From Bog-159 sp035308525 (lineage in GTDB: Bacteria > Acidobacteriota > Terriglobia > Bryobacterales > Bryobacteraceae): a stretch of DNA of 64,000 nucleotides. Position 1 is the stretch's first letter. The number at the start of each line of letters is the position of its first letter. Shown here in pieces: positions 8,271-16,439 of the stretch. The position numbers and the translations under genes were made by a program. The stretch is taken from contig DATGGM010000022.1 in NCBI GenBank assembly GCA_035308525.1, positions 3,401 through 67,400 of the forward strand, written 5' to 3'. Under the pieces are notes generated by a model. That model worked only from the letters and a program-made list of their open reading frames with translations. It ran no database searches and was not told where the DNA came from.

Positions 8271-8920
8271 GAGACGAACAGGCGCGTCGGCAGGCCGGGG
8301 TGCCGCATCGAACCGATCTCCAGCGCGGGAAGAAAGCAGTACGCGAGCGGACCTTCCACAGCGGAAAGGATGGCCGGCTTGAGGTTCCAGAGCAGCGCGC
8401 TGGCCTGCCGCTGGCCTAACGGCAGCAATCTCTGGCAGGCCGAGATCAGCCCGGCGAGAGACTGGTGCAGATAGGCGGCCGCGGCAGTCCTGGCGCTGAC
8501 CTGAAGCGCTCGGCCTGCGCGGCCAAACGCTGCCGCCAGATGCACCTCACAAGGCGCGGCGGCCATTCGGAAGAGATCCGGATCTTCGGTGAGCGCGCAA
8601 GCCAGGTCAAGAAAACGCCGGCCGAGGACGGCGCTGGCGTCCCGGCTCTCGCGGGCCGGCTTTGTCGCACCGATGGCTTTGTTCAGTTGAATCCATTGGG
8701 CGGCGCCTTCGATTTCAGCGGCCCGCAGGCACCAGGAGGCTTCCAGCGCGCCGGCCTCCTCCAGCCATGCCCGGAAAAACTCTTCCAGGCGGGCGACAGT
8801 CAACTCGCCGCCGGCTGTCAGCGTCTCCAGACCGAAGGAGTGCGCGGAAGCCCCGATCGGCAGGGCGCTGTCTGCCAGTTGCAGCAGCGCGAGATATCCG
8901 CTACCACTGCCCGGCGTCAA
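8267..8920 (-). CDS. ureF: Urease accessory protein UreF
   Basis: 217 residues. The UreF signature is LLQLADSALPIGASAHSFGLE near the N-terminus, with AAYLHQSLAGLISACQRLLPLGQ later. UreF bridges UreD and UreG during nickel insertion. The start is TTG at 8920, with an AGAAGG-like site about 9 nt upstream; no ATG is better placed. It is the first gene of the urease/guanidinase operon. The 185 nt upstream, back to the receptor gene stop, hold no guanidine riboswitch that I can recognise. Confidence 0.94.
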   Translation of the reverse strand: MTPGSGSGYLALLQLADSALPIGASAHSFGLETLTAGGELTVARLEEFFRAWLEEAGALEASWCLRAAEIEGAAQWIQLNKAIGATKPARESRDASAVLGRRFLDLACALTEDPDLFRMAAAPCEVHLAAAFGRAGRALQVSARTAAAAYLHQSLAGLISACQRLLPLGQRQASALLWNLKPAILSAVEGPLAYCFLPALEIGSMRHPGLPTRLFVS

Positions 8921-9023
8921 TGTGCATCACCTTCTGCCCTTTCAGATCTGTGAACCAGACGGATCCCAGGCCCGCGCGGGCTTCCACTGCCGGCGCCTCT
9001 TTCGGCCACAGCGCGCCGATCTC
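8901..9023 (-). pseudogene. Possible C-terminal remnant of a lost gene between the receptor gene and ureF
   Basis: An open frame of 40 codons on the operon strand, bounded upstream by an in-frame stop at 9026 and without a convincing start, encodes a protein-like tail (GSVWFTDLKGQKVMHID). Its stop lies inside the 5' end of ureF. It reads like the last residues of a beta-propeller or NHL-type protein, but is too short to assign. It may be the scar of a gene once located between the receptor and ureF. A weak hairpin (GGCGC stem, 9044-9060) lies just upstream, without a T run. Confidence 0.25.
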
Positions 9024-9105
9024 CTAGGCGCGCAGATTCAGGCGGCGCCTCCGAAGCGCCTTGGTACGCCCACGGATTTCATAATCGGCATGGTAGACAG
9101 CTTCA

Positions 9106-12100
9106 TCAGAATTCGTATCGCAACGCAAACTGCATCGAGCGCGGCGCCATGGTTCCCTGAAACTCGCCAAAGGTCAGCGGCGATTGCAGGCTCAGGCTCG
9201 GATTCGTAAAGTTCGGGTGATTCAAAGCATTGAATGCTTCTGCCCGGAACTGGACAATCTGGCCTTCCCAGGGCAGATGGAATACCTTGGTGACGGCCAT
9301 ATCGACGTTAAAGATCGGCGCCAGCCGTAGAGCCGCGCGAGTACCGGCCGTTTCTGGTGGCTCGTTCTCAAAGTTGTTGGATGCATTCAGAGTGTTGGCG
9401 AAAAGACTCGGAATGCCATTCTGGTCGATGTGCACGCCGCCGGATGCCGTGGGCATGTTCATCACGGCCAGGGAACTCAACCAGTAATTTGTGTTGTACG
9501 CCAGGGCCCCGGCCACAGCGGTGGGCAACGGCGTACTGTAGCGCCAGATGTTGGATACCTGCCAATCGCCGATCATATGGTTGAGCCAGCCGGGCACGTT
9601 GTTCAGGAACGGCTTGCCTTTTCCGACCGGCAAAGCATACATGAAATTAGCGTTGAAATTGTGGCGGATGTCGAAATCGGATGAACCGCGGAACTGGCCC
9701 AGGTTAAAGATGTTCTGGATGGCCGCACCCTGCTCGCCGGCGCCCGATTCGGCCGCGGAGCCGTTGTCGATGGAGTGCGACCAGGTATAGTTGAAATCGA
9801 ACTGCAGGCCGCCCGAAAAGCGCTTGCGCAGGGCAAATGTAAGGGCGTGAAAATCCGCTTCCCCTCCGTTCATCCACATCGGCATCGAGCTACCCTGCTG
9901 TGCAAAGAAAGTGTAGCATCCCGTGATGCTCAAGCACTTGCCGGGTATATAGTTACCAACGTAACGGTCGGCCGCGTGGAGACTATCGAGGAAGCTGCCG
10001 CCGAAGACTCCGAACACGCTGTAGAAGTAGTTGGCCGAGGCGCTGCCGGGAAAATAGGCATTCTGATATCCCGGCCAGATGTCGTTGACAAACGGCAGAT
10101 TGGGAACCAGGCTGGGATTGGCCGCCACCTCGCTGGCCACCAGGCTGGTGGCCGCGTTGGCAGGCACTCCGGCGGCATTTGCCAGGTTGTTGAACAAATT
10201 GTAGACCTGCATGGCATTCTGCTGCCAGGTAATGCCCGACTTCGGATCCTTATAGTTTTCAAGAGGAGTATAGACATCGCCCTCCATAAGGAGCCTGCGG
10301 GACAGACGGCCCATGTACCCGAGTTCCATGGTCACCTGGCCGGGCAATTGGCGCGAAAAACTGGCGTTCAGGACCATCGAATAAGGCGTCTTGAGATCCG
10401 ACGAGATTCCCAGAAAATTGCCGGTAATGGCGGCGATAGAAGGCGGCGTGAAGGGGAAACCACCTGCCGGTGCGGCCGGAAGCGCCGGGTACGATCCGTT
10501 GAAGCGGGGCGAGGTGGTGAAGCTGTACGAATCCGGGAAGTTGGTAGGCTCGGAAAGTCCCAGCGAGCCGATCTGGTCGTAGTTCACGATCATGTCTTCG
10601 CCGAACTGGTCATAGGCGATGGCTCCGCCAAACCGCAGCGCCCCGCCTTTTCCGAATATCTTGCCCAGCAGCCCGCCATGGTCCGCCGGCGCATACGCCA
10701 GCGCCACACGCGGGCCGAAATTGGCGTTGTCGGGACTCCACCAGCTCGGCTTGCCGTTCACCGGTCCGTTGAGCGCGTAGCTCTGGGTGAAGTCCGACAT
10801 CTGATTGGCTGGGACGCCCTGGTACTGCAGCCCGTTGCGCTGTGCGAAGAACTGCTCCAGCGGCACCGTGGGAGCCACTTGCAAACCGTGCGCTTCATAC
10901 GGCGGGCGCACGTTCTCATAGCGAAGGCCCAGCGTAAGCGTCAGCTCGCGGTTGATGCGGAAGGCATCCCCCACGTAGCCCGCGTAAGCGTGTTCGATGA
11001 ACGAGCGCTGGTCCGGCGTGCCCTGCGGCAACACCTGGCCGTTCTTACCGTATTGATAGGTCACGAACACGTCGTTCAGGATCCCCAAAAGCATGGCCGA
11101 GGCGTTCGTCACGGCGGTGGCATCCGCCAGTTGGGCGCCGGGCCCGACCTTCTGCTGGAGAAAACTTGTGACCGAATTGTTGATGTCCTCGCCCAACCCG
11201 ATCAATTCCGTGGCGCCGTAGGCATACAGCGGATAGGAGTTGGTGTATGCGGAGATGTTGTTGGTGCTGAAGCGGAAGTTGAGCCCCGCCGTGACTGTGT
11301 GCCGGCCCTTGGTCCAGGTGACATCGTCCAGGATATTTTGCAGCGGATTGGTGCGGCCCTTGGCGCGCGCCGACCAGTTCTGTAAGGGCGAAAGCGCCGT
11401 GGGTTCGAATTGAAACCCGGTACCTGAGACGCCCGACAACTCCTGGCCGAAGCGGGTCAGCCCGTACGTGAAGGAATTGATCAGGGTCGGTGAGACGATG
11501 GCCGTGTAGTGCGCGGAAAGGCCCTTGTGGTTGTCGCGCTCGATGGACGCCGGCGATTGTCCGGGGAATTGCGCAAGGATCTGATCCTGGGTGTTGTCGG
11601 CCAGCGTGCCGCGCAGGCTCAGCGAGTGCCTGCCGGCCGGGTCCAATTTGAAATCCAGCTTGGCCACCCATGCCATGTTGTTGAGATGATCCGGCGCGTT
11701 GAAGCGGTAGCCGCTGAAATTGAGCCCGCCATCCTGGCCGTAAGCCGGATCGTTGCCCACCGGATACTGATTCAGGATCTTCTGATATCCGGCGTTCACG
11801 CCGATTCCCAGCGGATCGACCACGGCCATATCGCTGGGGCTCAAGGTCTGCACGCTGCCGTCCGTCAACTGCACTTTCAAATAGCCTTGTTTCAGCGTTT
11901 CCGAGGGTACCGCCTGTACCTGCGCGACGCTGGAGGCGTCGATACGCTGCTCCCAATTGACGAAGTAGAAGGCCCGGTCGCGCTTGATGGGTCCGCCGAC
12001 GGAGGCGCCGAACTGGTTGCGCACCAACTGCTGCACAGGCACGCCGGATTCGTTGTTGAACCAGGTATTGGCGGAGGTCGCGGTGTTGCGGTTGAATTCG

Positions 12101-12912
12101 TAAGCCGAGCCGTGAATTTGATTAGTGCCGCTCTTGGTGACGAGCACCACCTGGCCGCCTGAGGAACGGCCCTCGTTGGCGCCTTCACCGCCGACGGTCA
12201 CGCGAAACTCCTGGACCGAATCGAGCGGAATGGGCAGCACCGAGTTGAAGCCCGAATTAACGTTTGTGCCGTTGCCGTTCACGCCCTGATAGGTGTTGCC
12301 GGTGGTAGAGTTCTGCGTCACCAGGCCGGCATTCTGGTTGTCGTTTACGTCGACGCCGTCCAGCGTGATGTTGTTCTGATCGCGCCGCGCACCGAGCACT
12401 TCACCGTTAGTGGTAACGCCCGGCTGCAGGCTGAGCAATTCGACCACATTGCGCGTCTGCAGCGGTAGCTGGCGAACCTGCCGCTCCGAAAACGCGTTGC
12501 CGACCGAGGCGTCCTCCGTGTTGATGGGCGGCAGCTCCGACATCACGCTGATGACTTCCTCGCTCTTGCCGACCTCCAACTTCAAATCAAACGTGGCCGG
12601 CGTATTGACGCGCAGCGTGACGCCGGTCTTGGTGACGGTGGAGAAGCCGGGCTTTTCCACACGCACCTGGTAGGTTCCCGGCTCCAACTGGGGAAAGTTG
12701 TATTCGCCGGTGCCGTTGGTGACCGTCTGGCGCGTGGCGCCATTATCCAGGTTTTGCAGGGATACCACGGCTTCCGGAATGACCGCTCCTTGCGGGTCCG
12801 ACACGGTGCCGCGGAGGGAGGTGCTGGCCTGCGGCCAGGCATTGAGGGCGAGGAAAGCAATTGCGAGTGTGGATACACCAATCCGGTGCCACCCATGTGT
12901 GGGTTGAGACAA
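9106..12912 (-). CDS. Oar-like TonB-dependent outer-membrane receptor
   Basis: 1268 residues: signal peptide (STLAIAFLALNAWPQA), a carboxypeptidase-regulatory-like domain (LRGTVSDPQGAVIPEAVV, about 30-115), a plug domain (RNVVELLSLQPGV, ITLDGVDVNDNQ) and a long beta-barrel ending in the outer-membrane signature FALRYEF. This is the Oar class expanded in Acidobacteriota, usually linked to uptake of polymers or peptides. The start is TTG at 12912 with a strong AAAAGGAG 6-7 nt upstream. It points the same way as the urease operon 185 nt downstream, so read-through is possible, but no functional link is visible. Confidence 0.93.
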   Translation of the reverse strand: MSQPTHGWHRIGVSTLAIAFLALNAWPQASTSLRGTVSDPQGAVIPEAVVSLQNLDNGATRQTVTNGTGEYNFPQLEPGTYQVRVEKPGFSTVTKTGVTLRVNTPATFDLKLEVGKSEEVISVMSELPPINTEDASVGNAFSERQVRQLPLQTRNVVELLSLQPGVTTNGEVLGARRDQNNITLDGVDVNDNQNAGLVTQNSTTGNTYQGVNGNGTNVNSGFNSVLPIPLDSVQEFRVTVGGEGANEGRSSGGQVVLVTKSGTNQIHGSAYEFNRNTATSANTWFNNESGVPVQQLVRNQFGASVGGPIKRDRAFYFVNWEQRIDASSVAQVQAVPSETLKQGYLKVQLTDGSVQTLSPSDMAVVDPLGIGVNAGYQKILNQYPVGNDPAYGQDGGLNFSGYRFNAPDHLNNMAWVAKLDFKLDPAGRHSLSLRGTLADNTQDQILAQFPGQSPASIERDNHKGLSAHYTAIVSPTLINSFTYGLTRFGQELSGVSGTGFQFEPTALSPLQNWSARAKGRTNPLQNILDDVTWTKGRHTVTAGLNFRFSTNNISAYTNSYPLYAYGATELIGLGEDINNSVTSFLQQKVGPGAQLADATAVTNASAMLLGILNDVFVTYQYGKNGQVLPQGTPDQRSFIEHAYAGYVGDAFRINRELTLTLGLRYENVRPPYEAHGLQVAPTVPLEQFFAQRNGLQYQGVPANQMSDFTQSYALNGPVNGKPSWWSPDNANFGPRVALAYAPADHGGLLGKIFGKGGALRFGGAIAYDQFGEDMIVNYDQIGSLGLSEPTNFPDSYSFTTSPRFNGSYPALPAAPAGGFPFTPPSIAAITGNFLGISSDLKTPYSMVLNASFSRQLPGQVTMELGYMGRLSRRLLMEGDVYTPLENYKDPKSGITWQQNAMQVYNLFNNLANAAGVPANAATSLVASEVAANPSLVPNLPFVNDIWPGYQNAYFPGSASANYFYSVFGVFGGSFLDSLHAADRYVGNYIPGKCLSITGCYTFFAQQGSSMPMWMNGGEADFHALTFALRKRFSGGLQFDFNYTWSHSIDNGSAAESGAGEQGAAIQNIFNLGQFRGSSDFDIRHNFNANFMYALPVGKGKPFLNNVPGWLNHMIGDWQVSNIWRYSTPLPTAVAGALAYNTNYWLSSLAVMNMPTASGGVHIDQNGIPSLFANTLNASNNFENEPPETAGTRAALRLAPIFNVDMAVTKVFHLPWEGQIVQFRAEAFNALNHPNFTNPSLSLQSPLTFGEFQGTMAPRSMQFALRYEF

Positions 12913-13303
12913 TTTGTGCTCCTTTTAAGCTGCGGTTAAAGTTGGGGGATGTGAAAACCGACAACGCTGTCAGTGCCGCTGGGCGGTGCGGCCAGACTCG
13001 GCTAGGAGTGAGAACCCCGGTTGTCCCAGGTTGGCCTTCCCCTCACACACGGAGACGTTCCGACTGGAAGGCGAACTGTTTCAGATTTATCACAAGAGTA
13101 TGGACGATCCATCCAGACCGTGTCAAGTCCATGACCGAGGAATGCTGAAAACACTTCTGATCTTGGCTGCTGAATCCACCCCAAGCCACAAATGGGGATC
13201 TCTTCGGGAGAATCACCGAGCGCTTTCCCCCGATAGAAGCACCCGGGCATGCGCGAGTTGTTTGGCGCTTTGGAACTGCTGCAGGTGCAGCAGGGATCCC
13301 GTA
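12913..13303. other. Intergenic region upstream of the Oar-like receptor
   Basis: About 390 nt without a credible gene. Next to the receptor start lies its Shine-Dalgarno, and a weak sigma70-like pair for the minus strand can be drawn (TTGTCG at 12964-12959, TTTAAC at 12940-12935, spacer 18). The remainder shows short open frames with no recognisable protein features. It may include decayed sequence upstream of the permease remnant that follows. Confidence 0.35.
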
Positions 13304-13464
13304 TGCGGCGCCCACACAGCAGTCTTTGCCATTGTGAAGGCCTACTTGCTGCACCCCATGCCGGCCGAGCCGACCGCTTGGCGGCCATTTATTTCACCTC
13401 GCCACACTGGAGCGGCAGCGGCGCGTTCTCCTATCCCGGCGGCCGGCGCTGGAATGTTACTTGA
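13304..13464 (+). pseudogene. Remnant of an ADOP-type (MacB/FtsX-like) permease gene
   Basis: Two adjacent frames together encode GAHTAVFAIVKAYLLHPMPAE and then DRLAAIYFTSPHWSGSGAFSYP. This is the conserved run after the first transmembrane segment of acidobacterial duplicated orphan permeases (consensus GANTAIFSVVNA-LLRPLP-PEPDRL). A one-base deletion near 13367 (GAGCC|GACCGC) breaks the frame, and a stop follows at 13464. Nothing upstream or downstream continues the permease. The match is to family motifs from memory and needs an alignment. Confidence 0.6.
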
Positions 13465-13478
13465 CTCCTGGGTCAGTT

Positions 13479-13507
13479 TTGCCTAGACTTAGCGGTATTG
13501 TTAATCT
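13479..13507 (+). promoter_or_regulatory. Sigma70-like promoter of the winged-helix gene, predicted near-leaderless
   Basis: TTGCCT at 13479-13484 and TAATCT at 13502-13507 are separated by 17 nt. The -10 hexamer ends 8 nt before the ATG at 13516, so transcription would begin at or within a few bases of the start codon. There is no Shine-Dalgarno before this ATG. Confidence 0.5.
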
Positions 13508-13515
13508 CGCGTTAA

Positions 13516-14784
13516 ATGAAGGATACAGGGACAGCTGGAACTGAGCGGGAGGCGCTTCATTCTCAAATTGAGAAGCTGAACCGTAGCGAAGTTCTGCACG
13601 GATCGGAATCCCTATGCAAACTCCTGCGGTATCTGGGCGAGCACTCGCTGGATTCGCCCGGCACTCCGCTAAAGGAGTATCAAATCGCCACCGAGGTGTT
13701 CGGGCGGCCGCCGGACTTCGACTCCCGCGTGGATTCCACCGTGCGCGTGCAGACCGGCCGCCTGCGATCCAAGCTGGCGGAGTATTATGCCGGGGAGGGC
13801 GCGCTGGATCGCCTGGTAATTGAGATCCCCAAAGGCGCGTACTCGCTGACGTATCACGCCCGGCCGCCCGTGGAGGTCCCTGCGGTCCCGGCAGCAGCTC
13901 CGGCCCCCCCGGTTGAGCCCATCCGCCCGAACCGTCCCTTTCCGCCTTCCTGGTTTTTCCTTTCCATCCTGCTTGGGGCCGCGCTGGTGGTGGTGATCTC
14001 CATTGCGGTTACCCGTTTCATGATGCCGGCGCAGCCCGCTGGCGAGCAGCCCGCGCCGGTGGTGCGAACCTTCTGGAGCGGCTTTGCCAATCCTCAAGAG
14101 GCGGCGCTGGTGGTGTACAGCAATGCCGAGTTCGTCGGCCGGCCAGAAACCGGTCTCCGCTATTTCAATCCCTCGCTGGATGGCGGCAAAGCGATTCTGG
14201 ATCATTACACCGGCGTCGGTGAAGTGATGGCCGTCCACGAGCTCGATCGGGTATTTGCCAGCCTGCAGCAGGGGATCCGGATCAAGAGGGGCAGGTTGCT
14301 GACATGGGACGATGCCAAGACCAGCGATCTGATTTTCATCGGCTCCCCGTCCGAGAATCTGTCGCTGCGTGAGTTGCCAGGCACGCAGGATTTCGTGTTC
14401 GCGCGCAAGCCCGCGGCGCCGCGCAAAGGCGATCTGCTGATAAGCAACCTGCATCCCGGCGCGTCCGAGCCGGCCGCTTTCCTGGCATCCGAGCCGCCGA
14501 TTACCGAGGACTACGCCCTGGTAACGCTGACCTCCGGCCTGAACCCCAACCGGCGCGTGCTGATTCTGGCCGGCATCACCACATTCGGTACGCAGGCCGC
14601 GGTCGAATTTGTTTGCCGGGCTGCCCGGCTGGATGAGCTGACGGCCAAGCTGGGCCCCGGGGCTCGTCGCCATGTTCCACCTTTTGAGGCTTTGCTCCGG
14701 GTGAAAGTGAGCGGCGGCGTGCCGGTAAGTTCTGAGCTGTTGAGCGTGCACCCTCACGCGCGGGGGTCGGAGAGCCGCAACTAG
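13516..14784 (+). CDS. Membrane-anchored winged-helix protein (CadC-like layout)
   Basis: 422 residues. The N-terminal part (about 15-115) carries the pattern KLLRYLGEHSLDSPG..LKEYQIATEVFGR..DFDSRVDSTVRVQTGRLRSKLAEYY..EIPKGAYSLTY, seen in many acidobacterial proteins as a winged-helix-like DNA-binding region. After a Pro-rich linker there is one transmembrane segment (about 146-172, WFFLSILLGAALVVVISIAV). The exported part of about 240 residues has no family I recognise. The layout suggests a one-component regulator that senses outside the cytoplasm. Its stop overlaps the GTG of the following TPR gene by one base, so the pair is likely one unit. Confidence 0.75.
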   Translation: MKDTGTAGTEREALHSQIEKLNRSEVLHGSESLCKLLRYLGEHSLDSPGTPLKEYQIATEVFGRPPDFDSRVDSTVRVQTGRLRSKLAEYYAGEGALDRLVIEIPKGAYSLTYHARPPVEVPAVPAAAPAPPVEPIRPNRPFPPSWFFLSILLGAALVVVISIAVTRFMMPAQPAGEQPAPVVRTFWSGFANPQEAALVVYSNAEFVGRPETGLRYFNPSLDGGKAILDHYTGVGEVMAVHELDRVFASLQQGIRIKRGRLLTWDDAKTSDLIFIGSPSENLSLRELPGTQDFVFARKPAAPRKGDLLISNLHPGASEPAAFLASEPPITEDYALVTLTSGLNPNRRVLILAGITTFGTQAAVEFVCRAARLDELTAKLGPGARRHVPPFEALLRVKVSGGVPVSSELLSVHPHARGSESRN

Positions 14785-16022
14785 TGGCGCGGGTTCTGCT
14801 GATTTTGGGCGTGTGGTGGCTGGGCGCTCCACTGCCCGGACAGGTGAGCAGCAATGTCCAGGATCTGGAATCGGCCGCTCGCCGGCATTGGGCCGCGCGC
14901 GACGTGGCGGGCGCGCTGGCGGATTACCAGAAACTCGCGGAACTGGTGCCGGCGTCGGCTGCCTATCAGGATCAGATCGGATTCCTGCTGGCAGCCACCA
15001 ACCGTTCCGTGGACGCGGTGCCGCATTTCCGGCGGGCGACGGAACTGGATCCCAAGATGGCGCAGGCGTGGTTTCACCTGGGGGCGGCGCTGTGGATGAC
15101 GCAGCAGCCCGACGCCTCCGTGCGCGCGCTGCAAAAAGCCGTGGCGCTGGATCCTGGCAACGGCGATTATCACATGCGCCTGGGTTCCGTTTACCACGAC
15201 AGCGGGCGCTACGCAGAGGCCGCCCGTGAGCTGTCGCGAGCCGCCAAGCTGCTGCCTTCCAACGCGCAAGTCTGGGAGACGCTGGCCGCCGCTTATGAGA
15301 AGCAATCGCTCTATAAGGAAGCCAGCGCCGCCTACCGGCGGGCGGTGCAACTTGATCCCAAAAACGCAGCGGTGCGCAATGGCTACGGCAACGCGCTGGT
15401 ACGGTCCGGCAACCCGGCCGCCGGCCTTCAGGAATTCCGGCGGATCCTGGAGCACGATCCGGATAACGTGCGCGTGCAGGTGAATGTGGGCTACGCGTAC
15501 ATCGCCGCCGGTGACATGCGGGCCGCCATCAAACAGCTTTCCGCGGTGATCCGGAACCATCCCCGCGACGCCGGCGCGCATTACGACTTAGGGGTCGCTT
15601 ACAAATCGGCCGACGATTTACCGCATGCGCGGGCGGAGCTGGAGCAGGCCGTGCAACTGGAGCCGTCGCTGGCCGAGGCGCATTACACTCTGGCCCTCAC
15701 TTTTATCGATGCCGGCGCGCCCGAGAAAGCCGTCGAACAACTGCGGGCGGCCGTCGCGCAGCGGCCGGCGTACATGGAGGCGTGGTATCAGCTTGGTACT
15801 ACGCTGAAGCAGCAGGGTGATGCGGATGGCGCGATCGAAGCCTTGCGGCGGGCTGTGGCGCTGGACGATCAGAACGCCGCCGCGTGGAATAACCTGGGGC
15901 TGCTGCTGAAGCGCAAGGGCGACAAAGCCGGCGCGGACGAGGCTTTCGCAAAAGCGGCAGCGCTGCGTAAAGCAGAATTGGAAGCCAAGGAGAAGCACCT
16001 GCAGCAGGGGACGAAGAAGTAG
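14784..16022 (+). CDS. Exported TPR-repeat protein
   Basis: 412 residues, GTG start overlapping the stop of the winged-helix gene. A short signal sequence (VLLILGVWWLGAPLPGQ) is followed by about ten tetratricopeptide repeats with the usual spacing (for example AWFHLGAALWMTQQPDASVRALQKAVALDPGN, split here over two helices). TPR arrays bind other proteins. It may serve as the periplasmic partner of the coupled membrane regulator, but no partner is visible from sequence alone. Confidence 0.85.
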   Translation: MARVLLILGVWWLGAPLPGQVSSNVQDLESAARRHWAARDVAGALADYQKLAELVPASAAYQDQIGFLLAATNRSVDAVPHFRRATELDPKMAQAWFHLGAALWMTQQPDASVRALQKAVALDPGNGDYHMRLGSVYHDSGRYAEAARELSRAAKLLPSNAQVWETLAAAYEKQSLYKEASAAYRRAVQLDPKNAAVRNGYGNALVRSGNPAAGLQEFRRILEHDPDNVRVQVNVGYAYIAAGDMRAAIKQLSAVIRNHPRDAGAHYDLGVAYKSADDLPHARAELEQAVQLEPSLAEAHYTLALTFIDAGAPEKAVEQLRAAVAQRPAYMEAWYQLGTTLKQQGDADGAIEALRRAVALDDQNAAAWNNLGLLLKRKGDKAGADEAFAKAAALRKAELEAKEKHLQQGTKK

Positions 16023-16026
16023 GCGA

Positions 16027-16437
16027 TCAGAACAGGCTGCCGGCTACCTGTTCGGCCATATCGCAAGCTTTTTCACGCAGAACCTTGGCCGGCGCTTGCG
16101 GATCGTGGCGGCTGATCCGCACCAGGAAGGTCTGATCGCGCACCCTGCCCACCACTTGTTCGGCCACCCACCCAGGCTTGCCGCGGTAAGCGCACGCTAC
16201 CGCTTCGTTGCCGATGGCTTTCAGTGCCTCGCTATCGGATTCGCATGCAGCGTGTGGCTGGCTGGCCGGCTGGACTTCGATCAGCAGCTCCGAGCCCTCG
16301 TGCACAAACTGGCAACTGGTGGGCGTAACCGTCATCCGGACCGCGCCGCCCAGCACGCCGCCGGCCGTCGCGCGATTCAGCCACGGACACCGGTCCTCAG
16401 CCGCGGCCAGCGCGGGCAGACACATCGCCAGCGCCAA
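16027..16437 (-). CDS. Small exported hypothetical protein
   Basis: About 136 residues from a TTG at 16437, which follows the CRTAC1-like stop after 2 nt; a longer version would overlap that gene by over 100 nt and is less likely. It begins with a hydrophobic leader ending ALAAAEDRCPWLNRATAGGVLGG, so a mature protein of about 115 residues with paired Cys is expected outside the cytoplasm. The C-terminal half (VAEQVVGRVRDQTFLVRIS, KACDMAEQVAGSLF) suggests an alpha/beta domain of unknown function. It is probably last in the cytochrome/CRTAC operon and converges on the TPR gene, 4 nt away. Confidence 0.6.
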   Translation of the reverse strand: MALAMCLPALAAAEDRCPWLNRATAGGVLGGAVRMTVTPTSCQFVHEGSELLIEVQPASQPHAACESDSEALKAIGNEAVACAYRGKPGWVAEQVVGRVRDQTFLVRISRHDPQAPAKVLREKACDMAEQVAGSLF

Positions 16438-16439
16438 TA

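Noticed and set aside
9775..11385. Open frame of 536 codons on the plus strand
   Set aside because: It is antisense to the Oar-like receptor, whose domains are clear. The translation is rich in Arg, Gly and His with no family features, typical of antisense frames in GC-rich DNA.
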